A stretch of DNA of 25,376 nt from a virus. Position 1 is the first letter of the stretch; each line of letters starts with the position of its first letter. The position numbers and the translations under genes were made by a program. The notes under the pieces are model-generated. The model was not told the origin of the DNA, did not search any database, and saw nothing but the letters and a program-made list of their open reading frames with translations. The DNA lies in IMG/VR virus record IMGVR_UViG_3300003690_000310, positions 1 to 25,376 of that record; one strand, 5' to 3'. Shown here one piece after another: positions 12,290 to 20,797 of this stretch.

Positions 12290-13234
12290 ATGGCGGAAGT
12301 AGAAGAGAAATATACAAAAGAACTTGAAAGTTTAGAGTCAAAAACAGTGGAGGAGACCTCTACAGAGGAAACTTCCGAAGAGAGTGGAATTTTAGAGAAA
12401 GACGGAGATCTTTATATTCTCGATAAAGCCGGTCAGGAAGGAACTGAAGCCAGTCCCGAAGAGGGAGAGCTGGAAAAGGATAGCCAACTGGAAACTGGTG
12501 AGCGGGAAGTCTCCTATGAAGGAACTCCTTATGATGGGAAATCCATCAATGATGTCGTGGAAATGCATCGCAATGCTGAAAAGAAAATCACGGAACAGGG
12601 CGAAGAGCTTGGTGGTTTGCGTAAGATAGCTTCTGAGGAAGAAATTACCGAGGAAGAGGCTTACAATAGGCTTGGCGGTGATGATATTGAAATGGGTCTA
12701 ACAATCGAAAGAAAGAAGTTAAAAGATTTAGACCCTTACGATTCTGATTCCTATGACGATCAGGTGGATGTAGTCTCACAACTTGAAAACGATCTTATCC
12801 GGAAAAGAACACAGGAAGCTATTGCGGAACGCTATAACAGTCGTGACAATGAGCGGTTCGTCCGGGAACAGAGGCAGAAGTTTGCCAATGGAGGGATTGA
12901 GCTTAAGGATGGGGAGTTCGATAAGGTCATAGAGAATTCTAAACTCTATCGTGAAGACGGGCTGCTTACAGAGAGATCCTTTCACAAAGGGCTTATTGAT
13001 GAGTTCGGTGTAGAAAGGGTCACGAAGTTTCTTACCATGGAAGGCGAAAAAAAGGCAAGAGAGGATATCCAGAAGGCTTCAGCCAAGACCTCTGAGAAGG
13101 TCGATGTCCGTGGCTCCGGAAAAGGAGCTAAGTTTGCCAAAGTCGAAGATATGGGCAAAAGGGAGCTTCGTAAAAATCTGAAAGATCTTTCCGAGACAGA
13201 GCTTAAACGTCTCTATGATCGTTTAAATCAATAA
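12290..13234 (+). CDS. scaffolding protein
   Basis: A 314-aa, highly acidic, helical protein lies directly before the capsid gene, the expected place and composition for a phage scaffold. The first ~90 residues are glutamate/serine/threonine-rich and disordered. Residues 90-250 are charged helices. The C-terminal region (KGAKFAKVEDMGKRELRKNLKDLSETELKRLYDRLNQ) ends with a basic helical segment that typically contacts the coat protein. It would direct procapsid assembly and then leave. Assignment is by context and composition, not by a strong motif. Confidence 0.75.
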   Translation: MAEVEEKYTKELESLESKTVEETSTEETSEESGILEKDGDLYILDKAGQEGTEASPEEGELEKDSQLETGEREVSYEGTPYDGKSINDVVEMHRNAEKKITEQGEELGGLRKIASEEEITEEEAYNRLGGDDIEMGLTIERKKLKDLDPYDSDSYDDQVDVVSQLENDLIRKRTQEAIAERYNSRDNERFVREQRQKFANGGIELKDGEFDKVIENSKLYREDGLLTERSFHKGLIDEFGVERVTKFLTMEGEKKAREDIQKASAKTSEKVDVRGSGKGAKFAKVEDMGKRELRKNLKDLSETELKRLYDRLNQ

Positions 13235-13258
13235 CTTAGTAACAGGAGATTTCAATAA

Positions 13259-14530
13259 ATGGAAACAAGTCAAAGTTGGATTGCGAATGTTGAGATCCTG
13301 AACGAACTTTTGCGTAAAGAAAGCTGGCACAATACTTTCTTCGCCAAGTTCGCAGGATTTGTCGATATTTCGCAAGATGATAACGGACAGCCAACATATT
13401 CTCCATCTGGAAAACCCATTGAGATCCTCACTGACTTCGTATCAGAAGGTCGGGACAATATGCTTATCCCGTTCCTCCGTGATCTTACTGGATCGCCGGT
13501 TTATGGTGATACGGTTCTAAAAGGCACCGGAGAAGACCAGTCCATGTACTGGCTCCGTAGCTATGTGAACCAGTATCGTAAAGCGGTGATGAAGCGATCA
13601 GGACAGATGTCAGAGCAAAGACAAAAAATGTTTAAGCTTTATGACGCTGCCAGACCGCAACTTTCCAAATGGTTTAGTAAATGGGAAAACCAGTCAATCT
13701 TCGGAACCTTTTACGAGGGCGTGTCGCCTAACCTTTCGTTGGGCACATCCGATGACGGACTCGGGCTGAACAAGCGATACCATCCTAATTGGTATATTCT
13801 TGATGGCGATGTGGTAACAGCAATCGGTACAGAGAAGTATACCTGTACAAATGCACAGCTTGATTCTGCAATTGGTACTGGTGGATCATGTGATTCAGAC
13901 ATGACCGCAGACGCATTGTTAGATCTGCGTGTCAAGTGCATGGAGCTTATGATACCACAGATCGAGTCTTCTCAAGGGCATAAGTTTTGGGTAATGCTTT
14001 TACATCCAGAACAGATGGCATCACTCCAAAAAGATGATGACTATAAAAATGCTCAACAGAGAGCTTTCATGGGTAAAATGCTTGATCTTCCTGAGCTTTC
14101 AGGAGCCCAAGGATATTATGCTGGATTTGTTCTCTTTGAGGATATTGTCGGTGTTCGTGAATGGGATGCAACTGATGTTGGTGTTGATGGTATCACTGGA
14201 TCATTCTTCGGTGATAGTACATCAGACCGCCTAAGCCCTTCCGCAGTAGGTACAAGTATGTGGAACGCTATTGTCTTTGGCAATAGCTGCGTTGGCAAGG
14301 GTGTCGCTGATGATCTGCATTTCACGGATGAGATCGATGATCATGAGAATACCATTGAAGTTGGTGGAGCTGTGATTAATGGATATAACCGTGCTGATTT
14401 CGTCGCTGAAGGTGTAGCTGACGAATCATCCAATGTGTTCAAAAAGAATCAGGCTTCGGCTGCTGAATATGCTGCCGTAACTGCTGCTACTAACCAAAGT
14501 TCGTTGATTTTCTGCACGGACGAAGGTTAG
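13259..14530 (+). CDS. major capsid protein (N4-gp56 / DUF4043 type)
   Basis: The 423-aa protein forms the head shell (HK97-like fold expected). Segments DNMLIPFLRDLTGSPVYGD, then YRKAVMKRSGQMSEQRQKM, then LSKWFSKWENQSIFG match the N4-gp56/DUF4043 major capsid group by pattern. Position right after the scaffold supports this. There is no obvious N-terminal delta or protease domain. AGGAGA precedes the ATG at about nine to ten bases. The C-terminal third includes the FGDSTSDRLSPSAVG loop and ends SLIFCTDEG. Confidence 0.85.
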   Translation: METSQSWIANVEILNELLRKESWHNTFFAKFAGFVDISQDDNGQPTYSPSGKPIEILTDFVSEGRDNMLIPFLRDLTGSPVYGDTVLKGTGEDQSMYWLRSYVNQYRKAVMKRSGQMSEQRQKMFKLYDAARPQLSKWFSKWENQSIFGTFYEGVSPNLSLGTSDDGLGLNKRYHPNWYILDGDVVTAIGTEKYTCTNAQLDSAIGTGGSCDSDMTADALLDLRVKCMELMIPQIESSQGHKFWVMLLHPEQMASLQKDDDYKNAQQRAFMGKMLDLPELSGAQGYYAGFVLFEDIVGVREWDATDVGVDGITGSFFGDSTSDRLSPSAVGTSMWNAIVFGNSCVGKGVADDLHFTDEIDDHENTIEVGGAVINGYNRADFVAEGVADESSNVFKKNQASAAEYAAVTAATNQSSLIFCTDEG

Positions 14531-14542
14531 GAGGCTTGAATA

Positions 14543-14971
14543 ATGGCTTTTAAAAAGCAAAAATCAAGCAATTGGTGGAGAACACAAGGTGGTGCAACAG
14601 AGTTAACATTAACTCAAACTGGTGCAGGCACAGGAACAGCTGTCATTCAGGGCAATCAAATAATATTTGATGTTGCTGCTGTTGCAGTCAATGATTATGC
14701 TATGACAGTCACTACTCCCATATCATTTAGAATAATAGATGTAAGAGCCATATCAACGGCAGCAACAGCTGCTGTGTTAGATATTGATAATGGTACTTCA
14801 TCTGTTCTTGGCGGTGAAAAATTAACTATGTCTGGTGATACAGATGTAGTCAGAGCCGTAGAAATAGATGATGCACAATGGGAATTTTCAGCGGGCGATG
14901 ATGACCTAAGAGTTCATGTCGGTACTGCTGTATTCGCAGGGATGATCATAATAGACATTCTGCCACTGTAA
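14543..14971 (+). CDS. predicted virion/head decoration protein (142 aa)
   Basis: A threonine/alanine-rich beta-strand protein (GGATELTLTQTGAGTGTAVI, then AMTVTTPISFRIIDVRAI) directly follows the capsid gene, the usual place for a head decoration or spike-associated protein. AGGAGG precedes the ATG. The tail has a hydrophobic end (FAGMIIIDILPL). No named family is recognised. It could also be an adhesin-associated cap. Confidence 0.6.
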   Translation: MAFKKQKSSNWWRTQGGATELTLTQTGAGTGTAVIQGNQIIFDVAAVAVNDYAMTVTTPISFRIIDVRAISTAATAAVLDIDNGTSSVLGGEKLTMSGDTDVVRAVEIDDAQWEFSAGDDDLRVHVGTAVFAGMIIIDILPL

Positions 14972-15022
14972 TAATCAATAGTCCTAAATTGGGGAGGTAA
15001 TAGCCTCATATATGGATTCTGG

Positions 15023-15048
15023 CTGAGGGCGGTTTGCACTGCCCTCAG
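15023..15048 (+). terminator. 8-bp hairpin between head and fibre genes
   Basis: CTGAGGGC (15023-15030) pairs perfectly with GCCCTCAG (15041-15048) around a 10-base loop, with TTTT a few bases later (15056-15059). It lies in the ~100-base gap between two predicted virion genes and may act as a partial terminator that lowers downstream expression, or as an mRNA-stabilising stem. Confidence 0.5.
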
Positions 15049-15078
15049 TCGCAAGTTTTAAAATAAGGAGAAACAAAT

Positions 15079-15402
15079 ATGGCTGACGATAGAAAATATT
15101 CATCACAACAGGCAGATAATCTTGGTCTTGGACAGGCGGGTGTCGCTTTTGTATCAGGGACAACAACATACACACCTCCAACTGGACAGGTTGTAGTTGC
15201 CATTCAGTTTACAGAGGATGCATTGTTTGATTCATCAGACGCTACTACAGCTGACTCTGAATATCCTACTGACGCTCAGGGTGGTGCGGGAACAAACAGT
15301 GTTGCCATCAACCAGACTACGATGCCTCAAGGTATGATAATATTTGGCAGATGGAAAACAGTAGCACTTGATCAGGGTTCAGCGTTTTTATATCTCGGTT
15401 AA
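15079..15402 (+). CDS. predicted minor virion protein (107 aa)
   Basis: A 107-aa beta-rich protein with many Thr/Ala/Gly (GTTTYTPPTGQVVVAIQFTED, then GGAGTNSVAINQTTMPQGMII). It resembles decoration or adhesin-support proteins often found next to phage fibres. AAGGAG precedes the ATG. Named function not supported. Confidence 0.55.
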   Translation: MADDRKYSSQQADNLGLGQAGVAFVSGTTTYTPPTGQVVVAIQFTEDALFDSSDATTADSEYPTDAQGGAGTNSVAINQTTMPQGMIIFGRWKTVALDQGSAFLYLG

Positions 15403-15405
15403 TTT

Positions 15406-15537
15406 ATGCCAAGGTTAGGAATATCATTAAGGCTACAAACGATGGTCATACAAGTGGCTCGTCTTGCTCGTGATTTATGGGAAACGATTAGTGATGCTTG
15501 GGAGAACGAAACCCGCAAATGGGAAGACATAGTTTAA
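15406..15537 (+). CDS. small hypothetical protein (43 aa)
   Basis: A short frame just after the previous stop reads MPRLGISLRLQTMVIQVARL, then LWETISDAWENETRKWEDIV. The C-terminal half is an amphipathic tryptophan-rich helix. It fills the whole gap before the fibre gene, in line with the compact operon, but has no clear SD. It may be a fibre-associated chaperone or simply a small virion protein. Confidence 0.45.
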   Translation: MPRLGISLRLQTMVIQVARLARDLWETISDAWENETRKWEDIV

Positions 15538-15544
15538 GAATGAA

Positions 15545-18500
15545 ATGGCGACTTTAACAGGAAGTAGTGTTGCTTCAACTTATACGCAACTATTAAAGAT
15601 TACATCTGCAACATTAACTGCGGATGCTTCAGCTAAATACATCGAGGACGGTGCTGGTACTGATTCAGCATTATCAATATCAACAACGAGGGTAGGAATT
15701 GGAACTGCGTCTCCAGACCAAGGTCTGCACGTTGTAGATGCTGGGGGTATCGTATCCACTTTTGAATCTTCTGATAACACCGAAGCATTTTTAGAGATTA
15801 AAGACTCAAATGATACTATTTGGAGAGTTGGAAACAATAATGATTCTTTTGAGATACGAGAGGATGGCACTACAAGAATGAAAATCGATGCCAACTCCCG
15901 CATCTCGCTCTCGAATAATGATAGTAGCAATACTTCAAATACCATATTTGGAAAATCAGCTTGGAATAATTCAAGTAATAATGGTTCAGACTTCAATACG
16001 ATTTTTGGCGAAGGAGTTATGGGTACTGGAGCAGTTGCTGGGGCAACTTATAATACTGCTATGGGGGCTAATACACTTATCGATATTACAGATGGTGACA
16101 TGAATACAGCATTAGGAGCAAGTGCATTAGCAAATCTTACATCAGGAAGTGAAAATATTGCTATTGGTACAGGTGCTGGTGAATTTCTTACTGATGCAAA
16201 TAAGTGTGTTTTCATTGGTAGGGAAGCTGGTGATGCAGTTACTGTAACTAATGGTGCTGCTTCTGATGGCACAGTTGCTGTAGGATACCAAGCACTCTCA
16301 CTCCTCACATCTGGCCCTGGAAATACAGCGGTTGGATATCAAAGTGGCGATGCTATTGCTGTCGGTGGAAGAAATACAGCGATGGGTTATTCTGCTATTT
16401 CAGCAGCTGCTGGTGATGATAATACAGGAATAGGATTTAATTCGTTAATTGTTAATACAGCTTCAGATAATACAGCCGTAGGTGCTTATTCGGGAGCTGC
16501 TCTTGCTGGAGTAGCTGGTAATACGATTGTCGGTAAAGGTGCTCTTTCTGTATCTACTGCGGCAGCAGACTGTGTCGCTATTGGTCACCTTGCAATGAGT
16601 GCTGGCACTGCAACTCAAGTTGGAACTGTGGCAATCGGTTCATATGCCCTTTCAGCCCTCACATCTGGTGTTGGGAATGTGGCTGTGGGGTATCAAGCCT
16701 CTGATTCAGTTACTGATGGTGCTAATAATATTGCAATCGGGGGTTATGATGGTACTCTTCAAGCTGCTTTAGGAGCTAATCAATCTGGTTCTTTTAATAT
16801 CGCAATAGGTACTAGTGCTTTATCTTTAATAAATGATTCCGATAATAATGGTACTATAGCAATAGGATATAAGGCTGGGCTTGCACAAGCTGGTACTGCT
16901 GGTTCTGAATTTGATTCAGCTCAAGTTTATATAGGACATGAGGCAGGTATGTCAGTCACTACAGCAACTGCCAGTCTCGCTATCGGTTTTCGTGCATTGA
17001 AGACACATACGACTGGTGGAAAGAATACGGCTATTGGATATGGTGCAATGCAGGATACCGATGAAGGTTCTACGAGTTTAGGTTCTATTAATAATATTTT
17101 TCTTGGTTATAATGCAGGTGGTGGTACTTGGGCAAATGTCGCATCTAATTATAATGTAGCTGTTGGCAATTATACAATGGATGCCGTTATGAATGGGGCT
17201 TTGAGCAACACTGCTGTTGGTTATGCATCATTGTCTGCTTTAACAACTGGAGATTATAACGTAGGCATTGGAAACACTGCATTAACGGCATTAAATACGG
17301 GAGAAGCTAATATTGCAGTCGGGAGAAATGCAGGGCTTGCTATTACTGGGCAAAATGAGTGTGTTCTTATAGGTCATAATGCTGGTGCTGCCATCAATGA
17401 TGATGCGGCAGACGGCAGTGTTGCAGTCGGATACCAAGCCCTCACAGCCCTCACAGATGGTGCTGCGAATTTGGCAATAGGGTATCAATCAATGGCTGCT
17501 TCTACAGATAGCACTGAAAATGTTATGATTGGATACCAATCGGCTGTGGCTGCTAATGATGCCAGTTTTAGATATAATGTTGGTGTTGGTAATTATGTTT
17601 TTGATGGAGTTGCTTCGGGTATTGATGCAGAAAGAAATACAGCTATTGGACATAGAGTAATGTCTGGAGTTTTAACTGACGTCAGTCATCATAATACTGG
17701 CGTTGGTTTTGAAGCTTTATTAAGTCTTACTTCTGGGGAGACTAATACTGTGGTTGGCAGTATAGCAGGAGATGCACTAACTGACGGTGCAAATAATGTA
17801 TTCATTGGATTTAATGCCGCTGGGGCTACCACAAGTTTAGACAAAGCAGTTGTTATAGGAGTTTCAGCAGTAGCTGATGTCGATATAACAGGTACTGATG
17901 CTGAAGGTACTGTGGCTATTGGGTATCATGCTTTAAAATCCCTCATATCTGGTGCTGCGAATACGGCTATTGGGTATCAATCTGCAGACGCATTAACAAT
18001 AGGAACAAGTAATGTTGCATTGGGAACTAGTGCCCTCGGTGCTGCTGTAGTAGATTCAAGTTGTACTGCTATAGGTTATAATGCACTTATACTTGCAAAT
18101 GTTTCTTCTGGTAGTGGTAGTGCTATAGAATCTCATAATACAGCAGTTGGCAAAGGTGCTGGAGCTGCGGTTTCAGTAGGATATTACAATACTCTTATAG
18201 GTTCATTGGCTGGAGATGGATTTGATGTAGAAAGTCATAATACTTGTCTTGGATATGCGGCTGGAGGAAATGCTCATGCTCTTAATAATACACTTGCTCT
18301 TGGTTCAAATTCCACACCAACTCAAAGTAATGAAACAGCAATAGGCAGAGCAAGTATATTTAAATTTGTATCTACAGAATATACTTGTGACCATGCACAC
18401 GGTGTGGATACAGCTTCAGCAGCAAGTCAGGCTACCCCTATTAAATTACCAGCTTATTCAATTATTAAAAGCATATCAGTAATAGTTACTCAATTAAGTA

Positions 18501-18808
18501 ACATCGGAACATATAATGTTGCTTTATACCTCAGTAGCGATACAGCAGCACCAGCAGACACGACTAATTTAACAGCTTCAGGATTAGTTGAAGTATTAGG
18601 TGCAGGAGCTTCTGCAGTAGATATTGCATTAGGCTCTGGAGCAATTGTAAAGCAATCATATTACAATGCTTATGGTGGAGCAGGGTTGCCTGTCGGGACT
18701 GCTGATTTATATATCAATGTTGGTAATGCTGGAACTGGTAATGGAACTACTGACCCAAGTACGGCTGGATTGATAAACGTATTAGTAGAATATGTAGGAT
18801 TAGATTAA
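15545..18808 (+). CDS. giant beta-roll repeat tail fibre/adhesin (1087 aa), no S74 domain
   Basis: The N-terminal ~150 residues include VGIGTASPDQGLHV, an opening common in environmental phage fibres. Residues ~140-940 consist of about 45 copies (counted by eye) of an N-T/V-A-V/I-G unit (NTAVGY, NIAIG, CVAIG and similar), as in trimeric autotransporter-like beta-roll stalks. A larger unit, GTVAVGYQAL.ALTSG.NTAIGYQS, recurs at residues 242, 360, 624 and 788. The last ~140 residues (from about YTCDHAHGVD to VEYVGLD) are a different, non-repeat domain, probably receptor-binding. Unlike the second fibre it lacks the S74 chaperone. It is expected to form a trimeric fibre that touches the host surface. 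It lies between capsid and adaptor genes rather than at the end of the tail module. Confidence 0.75.
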   Translation: MATLTGSSVASTYTQLLKITSATLTADASAKYIEDGAGTDSALSISTTRVGIGTASPDQGLHVVDAGGIVSTFESSDNTEAFLEIKDSNDTIWRVGNNNDSFEIREDGTTRMKIDANSRISLSNNDSSNTSNTIFGKSAWNNSSNNGSDFNTIFGEGVMGTGAVAGATYNTAMGANTLIDITDGDMNTALGASALANLTSGSENIAIGTGAGEFLTDANKCVFIGREAGDAVTVTNGAASDGTVAVGYQALSLLTSGPGNTAVGYQSGDAIAVGGRNTAMGYSAISAAAGDDNTGIGFNSLIVNTASDNTAVGAYSGAALAGVAGNTIVGKGALSVSTAAADCVAIGHLAMSAGTATQVGTVAIGSYALSALTSGVGNVAVGYQASDSVTDGANNIAIGGYDGTLQAALGANQSGSFNIAIGTSALSLINDSDNNGTIAIGYKAGLAQAGTAGSEFDSAQVYIGHEAGMSVTTATASLAIGFRALKTHTTGGKNTAIGYGAMQDTDEGSTSLGSINNIFLGYNAGGGTWANVASNYNVAVGNYTMDAVMNGALSNTAVGYASLSALTTGDYNVGIGNTALTALNTGEANIAVGRNAGLAITGQNECVLIGHNAGAAINDDAADGSVAVGYQALTALTDGAANLAIGYQSMAASTDSTENVMIGYQSAVAANDASFRYNVGVGNYVFDGVASGIDAERNTAIGHRVMSGVLTDVSHHNTGVGFEALLSLTSGETNTVVGSIAGDALTDGANNVFIGFNAAGATTSLDKAVVIGVSAVADVDITGTDAEGTVAIGYHALKSLISGAANTAIGYQSADALTIGTSNVALGTSALGAAVVDSSCTAIGYNALILANVSSGSGSAIESHNTAVGKGAGAAVSVGYYNTLIGSLAGDGFDVESHNTCLGYAAGGNAHALNNTLALGSNSTPTQSNETAIGRASIFKFVSTEYTCDHAHGVDTASAASQATPIKLPAYSIIKSISVIVTQLSNIGTYNVALYLSSDTAAPADTTNLTASGLVEVLGAGASAVDIALGSGAIVKQSYYNAYGGAGLPVGTADLYINVGNAGTGNGTTDPSTAGLINVLVEYVGLD

Positions 18809-18876
18809 TCTAAGTTATGATTATTAGAAGGTGCAGTCAGGGACATAGAGTACGATTACAACAATAGGAGAATAAA

Positions 18877-19200
18877 ATGCATAAATACAAAGCCTTAAAG
18901 GCGGCGAGCAAAGTATCTGTAAGGAATCAGAAAGTAGTTGATAGAGCTGCTGTCGATGAAGTATTGGACGACGATGGAGTTGTTGTCCGTGCTGCTCAAG
19001 CAGAACAATCACACTTTGAACTTCAGGTAGTCAAGAAATGTTTTGACTCAGATACTGGCGAAGCTCAATCTGATTCAGTTAGGTCTTACTCACTCTCACA
19101 AGTAAAGAGTGAAGTAGATCGCTGTAAATCAGATGTTGCAAAAATACAAGAGCAACAAGCCGAATGGGTGCAACTTGAAAAAGATTTGAAAGCACTCTAA
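18877..19200 (+). CDS. hypothetical coiled-coil protein (107 aa)
   Basis: A 107-aa protein begins with a basic N-terminus (MHKYKALKAASKVSVRNQK). The last ~40 residues are a charged helix (SLSQVKSEVDRCKSDVAKI, then EWVQLEKDLKAL) likely to form a coiled coil. AGGAG precedes the ATG. The place just after the fibre suggests a fibre-assembly or accessory virion protein; no family recognised. Confidence 0.55.
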   Translation: MHKYKALKAASKVSVRNQKVVDRAAVDEVLDDDGVVVRAAQAEQSHFELQVVKKCFDSDTGEAQSDSVRSYSLSQVKSEVDRCKSDVAKIQEQQAEWVQLEKDLKAL

Positions 19201-19223
19201 TAACATAACAAAAAGGAGACAAA

Positions 19224-19445
19224 ATGGCTAAAAAGAAAAAAGACGAGCCTACAGTCAACATCGATGGACAGGAATACAAAGTGGCTGATTTGAGTCAAGA
19301 TCAAGTAATGCTGGTGAATCACGTTGCAGATTTGGATCGCAAACTCGGTTCATCTCAGTTTAATGTGGCTCAGTTACAGGGTGGTCGCAATTACTTCATG
19401 GATTTATTAACGAACAGTCTCAATGGTGAAAGCAAAGAAGAATAG
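19224..19445 (+). CDS. DUF6447-like small phage protein (73 aa)
   Basis: The pattern VNIDGQEYKVADLSQDQ, followed by a helical segment with a final QGGRNYFMDLLTNSL, resembles small phage proteins of the DUF6447 type (IDGxxYxxxxLSxxAKxxxxxxxxVDxxI), often near fibre genes. The resemblance is from memory. AAGGAG precedes the ATG. Its 3' end overlaps the next gene by 23 bases. Possibly a fibre-assembly factor. Confidence 0.55.
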   Translation: MAKKKKDEPTVNIDGQEYKVADLSQDQVMLVNHVADLDRKLGSSQFNVAQLQGGRNYFMDLLTNSLNGESKEE

Positions 19446-19668
19446 CGGGCTTAAGGTCAATGGTGGGATCTCTCTTGGTAACATGCTTGTTATCATAACA
19501 ATGATTGTTACGGTTACCATGGCATGGACATCTATATCTTCCAGCGTAGACATGTTAAATGAAGAGATTGATGGCAAAGCTGACGAAGATGTTGTTACGG
19601 TAAAGTTTGAATATATTCAGCATGAGTTAGAAGAGATCAAGGACTTGATAAAGGAGAGAAAACAATGA
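19423..19668 (+). CDS. membrane-anchored coiled-coil protein, holin or spanin candidate (81 aa)
   Basis: One hydrophobic segment (residues ~18-38, LGNMLVIITMIVTVTMAW) follows a short basic N-terminus, then an acidic coiled-coil tail (MLNEEIDGKADEDVV, then FEYIQHELEEIKDLIKERK). This is the topology of small single-pass holins and inner-membrane spanins. It overlaps the previous gene in another frame and its stop overlaps the next ATG. The endolysin lies 11 kb upstream, so a lysis role is a guess. Confidence 0.55.
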   Translation: MVKAKKNSGLKVNGGISLGNMLVIITMIVTVTMAWTSISSSVDMLNEEIDGKADEDVVTVKFEYIQHELEEIKDLIKERKQ

Positions 19669-19862
19669 ATAAGTTAATGAAGGTTATACACGGTATGGCT
19701 GTTAAAATGATTTTGTCTCAAAAGGATAAGATCATAGAACATTTGAACAAAAAGATAGATCTACCCTTTCTTAATGAAGAAGAAGAAAAAGAGCTTATGG
19801 AAGGTGTATGGTCAGCCATAGAAGACGGCGTTAAATCAGTCCTTCCGGGTAACAAGGAATAA
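19665..19862 (+). CDS. hypothetical helical protein (65 aa)
   Basis: A 65-aa protein reads MNKLMKVIHGMAVKMILSQ, then DLPFLNEEEEKELMEGVWSAI, ending LPGNKE. Helical, slightly amphipathic N-terminus and an acidic middle. Its ATG overlaps the stop of the membrane protein (ATGA), so the two are likely made together and could work as a pair, for example holin with partner. No family named. Confidence 0.5.
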   Translation: MNKLMKVIHGMAVKMILSQKDKIIEHLNKKIDLPFLNEEEEKELMEGVWSAIEDGVKSVLPGNKE

Positions 19863-19881
19863 CCCCTATCTCGCAGGAAAA

Positions 19882-20220
19882 ATGTCAGAAGTATCATATA
19901 TAGACAGGCAGGCAGAACCGAACTCTCCCTCTTCCCGGTTTTTGAGGAAAGAAGAGTTTAAGGATGTTATGCCCAGTAATATGCAGAACAGGCTGAACTT
20001 CATCTTCAGGCATGATATCCCCCAAAAAATAGATGTTAAAGTGGGAAAGCTTCTAATGCGGAAATATCCCAGCATAATATTCTTGAATAAAGAAGACAAC
20101 TTGGACAGGATGAAATATAAGACACTGAAAAAGTTAGCCGTCAAGAAAGGAATTCAAAATAAAGATACATTCGTGAAGAGAGATATATTAATTGAAATGA
20201 TAAGAACCTTAAACCGATGA
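19882..20220 (+). CDS. hypothetical protein with SAP/HeH-like C-terminus (112 aa)
   Basis: A 112-aa basic protein has a C-terminal segment (YKTLKKLAVKKGIQNKD, then FVKRDILIEMIRTL) matching the two-helix SAP/HeH/Rho-N-like DNA-binding pattern found in many phage head-neck proteins. The N-terminal half is not recognised. GGAAAA precedes the ATG. The stop overlaps the ATG of the adaptor gene (ATGA), tying it to the connector module. Confidence 0.55.
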   Translation: MSEVSYIDRQAEPNSPSSRFLRKEEFKDVMPSNMQNRLNFIFRHDIPQKIDVKVGKLLMRKYPSIIFLNKEDNLDRMKYKTLKKLAVKKGIQNKDTFVKRDILIEMIRTLNR

Positions 20221-20795
20221 CATATGACGGCTTAGTGGTTGAGATTTGCAGCAGGGTGAATGATCCCGATAAGGATACCTTTGGCGATAGAGCGTCTGAG
20301 CTGGTATATGAAGGGATCGCAGCACTGGCAAAATCTGGTGAATTTGGAAAAGATGATATTCCGGGGATTATGAAGACGAAGGGGATAGTTATTGATGAGT
20401 TAGCCTATGATTATCAGATTAAAATTTATGGAAGCACAAATGAGCTTGATGATGATAGTGTATTAAAAATTATAGCAATAACTGACGATCCACTTTATAT
20501 AACTGATTCTAAATATAAGTTTATTTTTATTACAGTAGAGGAATTAAATCGCATTTCAAATGACAGCGATCTGAATCCATTATCTGATGAATTGTTTTTT
20601 TGGGAGATTAATAATAATTTAAGATTTTATCCTATTGACAGATTGAGCGGTCAATATATTTATATTCATTATATAAAAGATCCCGGGACTTATAATGATG
20701 CTGCTGAGCTGACGGGAATATATTCTACACATTTCCAGTATCAGGTAATTGGCTATGCCACTGATAGATTGCGAGCAGAGATAGCTGGAGCCTAA
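20217..20795 (+). CDS. head-tail adaptor-like protein, paralogue 1 (192 aa)
   Basis: A 192-aa alpha/beta protein begins MTYDGLVVEICSRVNDPDKD and has the size and context of gp4-like or T7-type connector (adaptor) proteins that attach below the portal. It is closely related in layout to the next gene (MTFDDIKKEIGKRLNDPD): both share an N-terminal helix, a DDIPGI/EDIPDL segment and an aromatic strand (FFWEINNNLRFYPID). The overlap with the preceding stop and the 2-base gap to the next gene show a tight operon. The specific assignment rests on context. Confidence 0.6.
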   Translation: MTYDGLVVEICSRVNDPDKDTFGDRASELVYEGIAALAKSGEFGKDDIPGIMKTKGIVIDELAYDYQIKIYGSTNELDDDSVLKIIAITDDPLYITDSKYKFIFITVEELNRISNDSDLNPLSDELFFWEINNNLRFYPIDRLSGQYIYIHYIKDPGTYNDAAELTGIYSTHFQYQVIGYATDRLRAEIAGA

Positions 20796-20797
20796 TA

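Noticed and set aside
15545-18808. Diversity-generating retroelement with the fibre as target
   Set aside because: The repeats suggest variation, but no reverse transcriptase, template repeat or adenine-biased variable region was found in the window.
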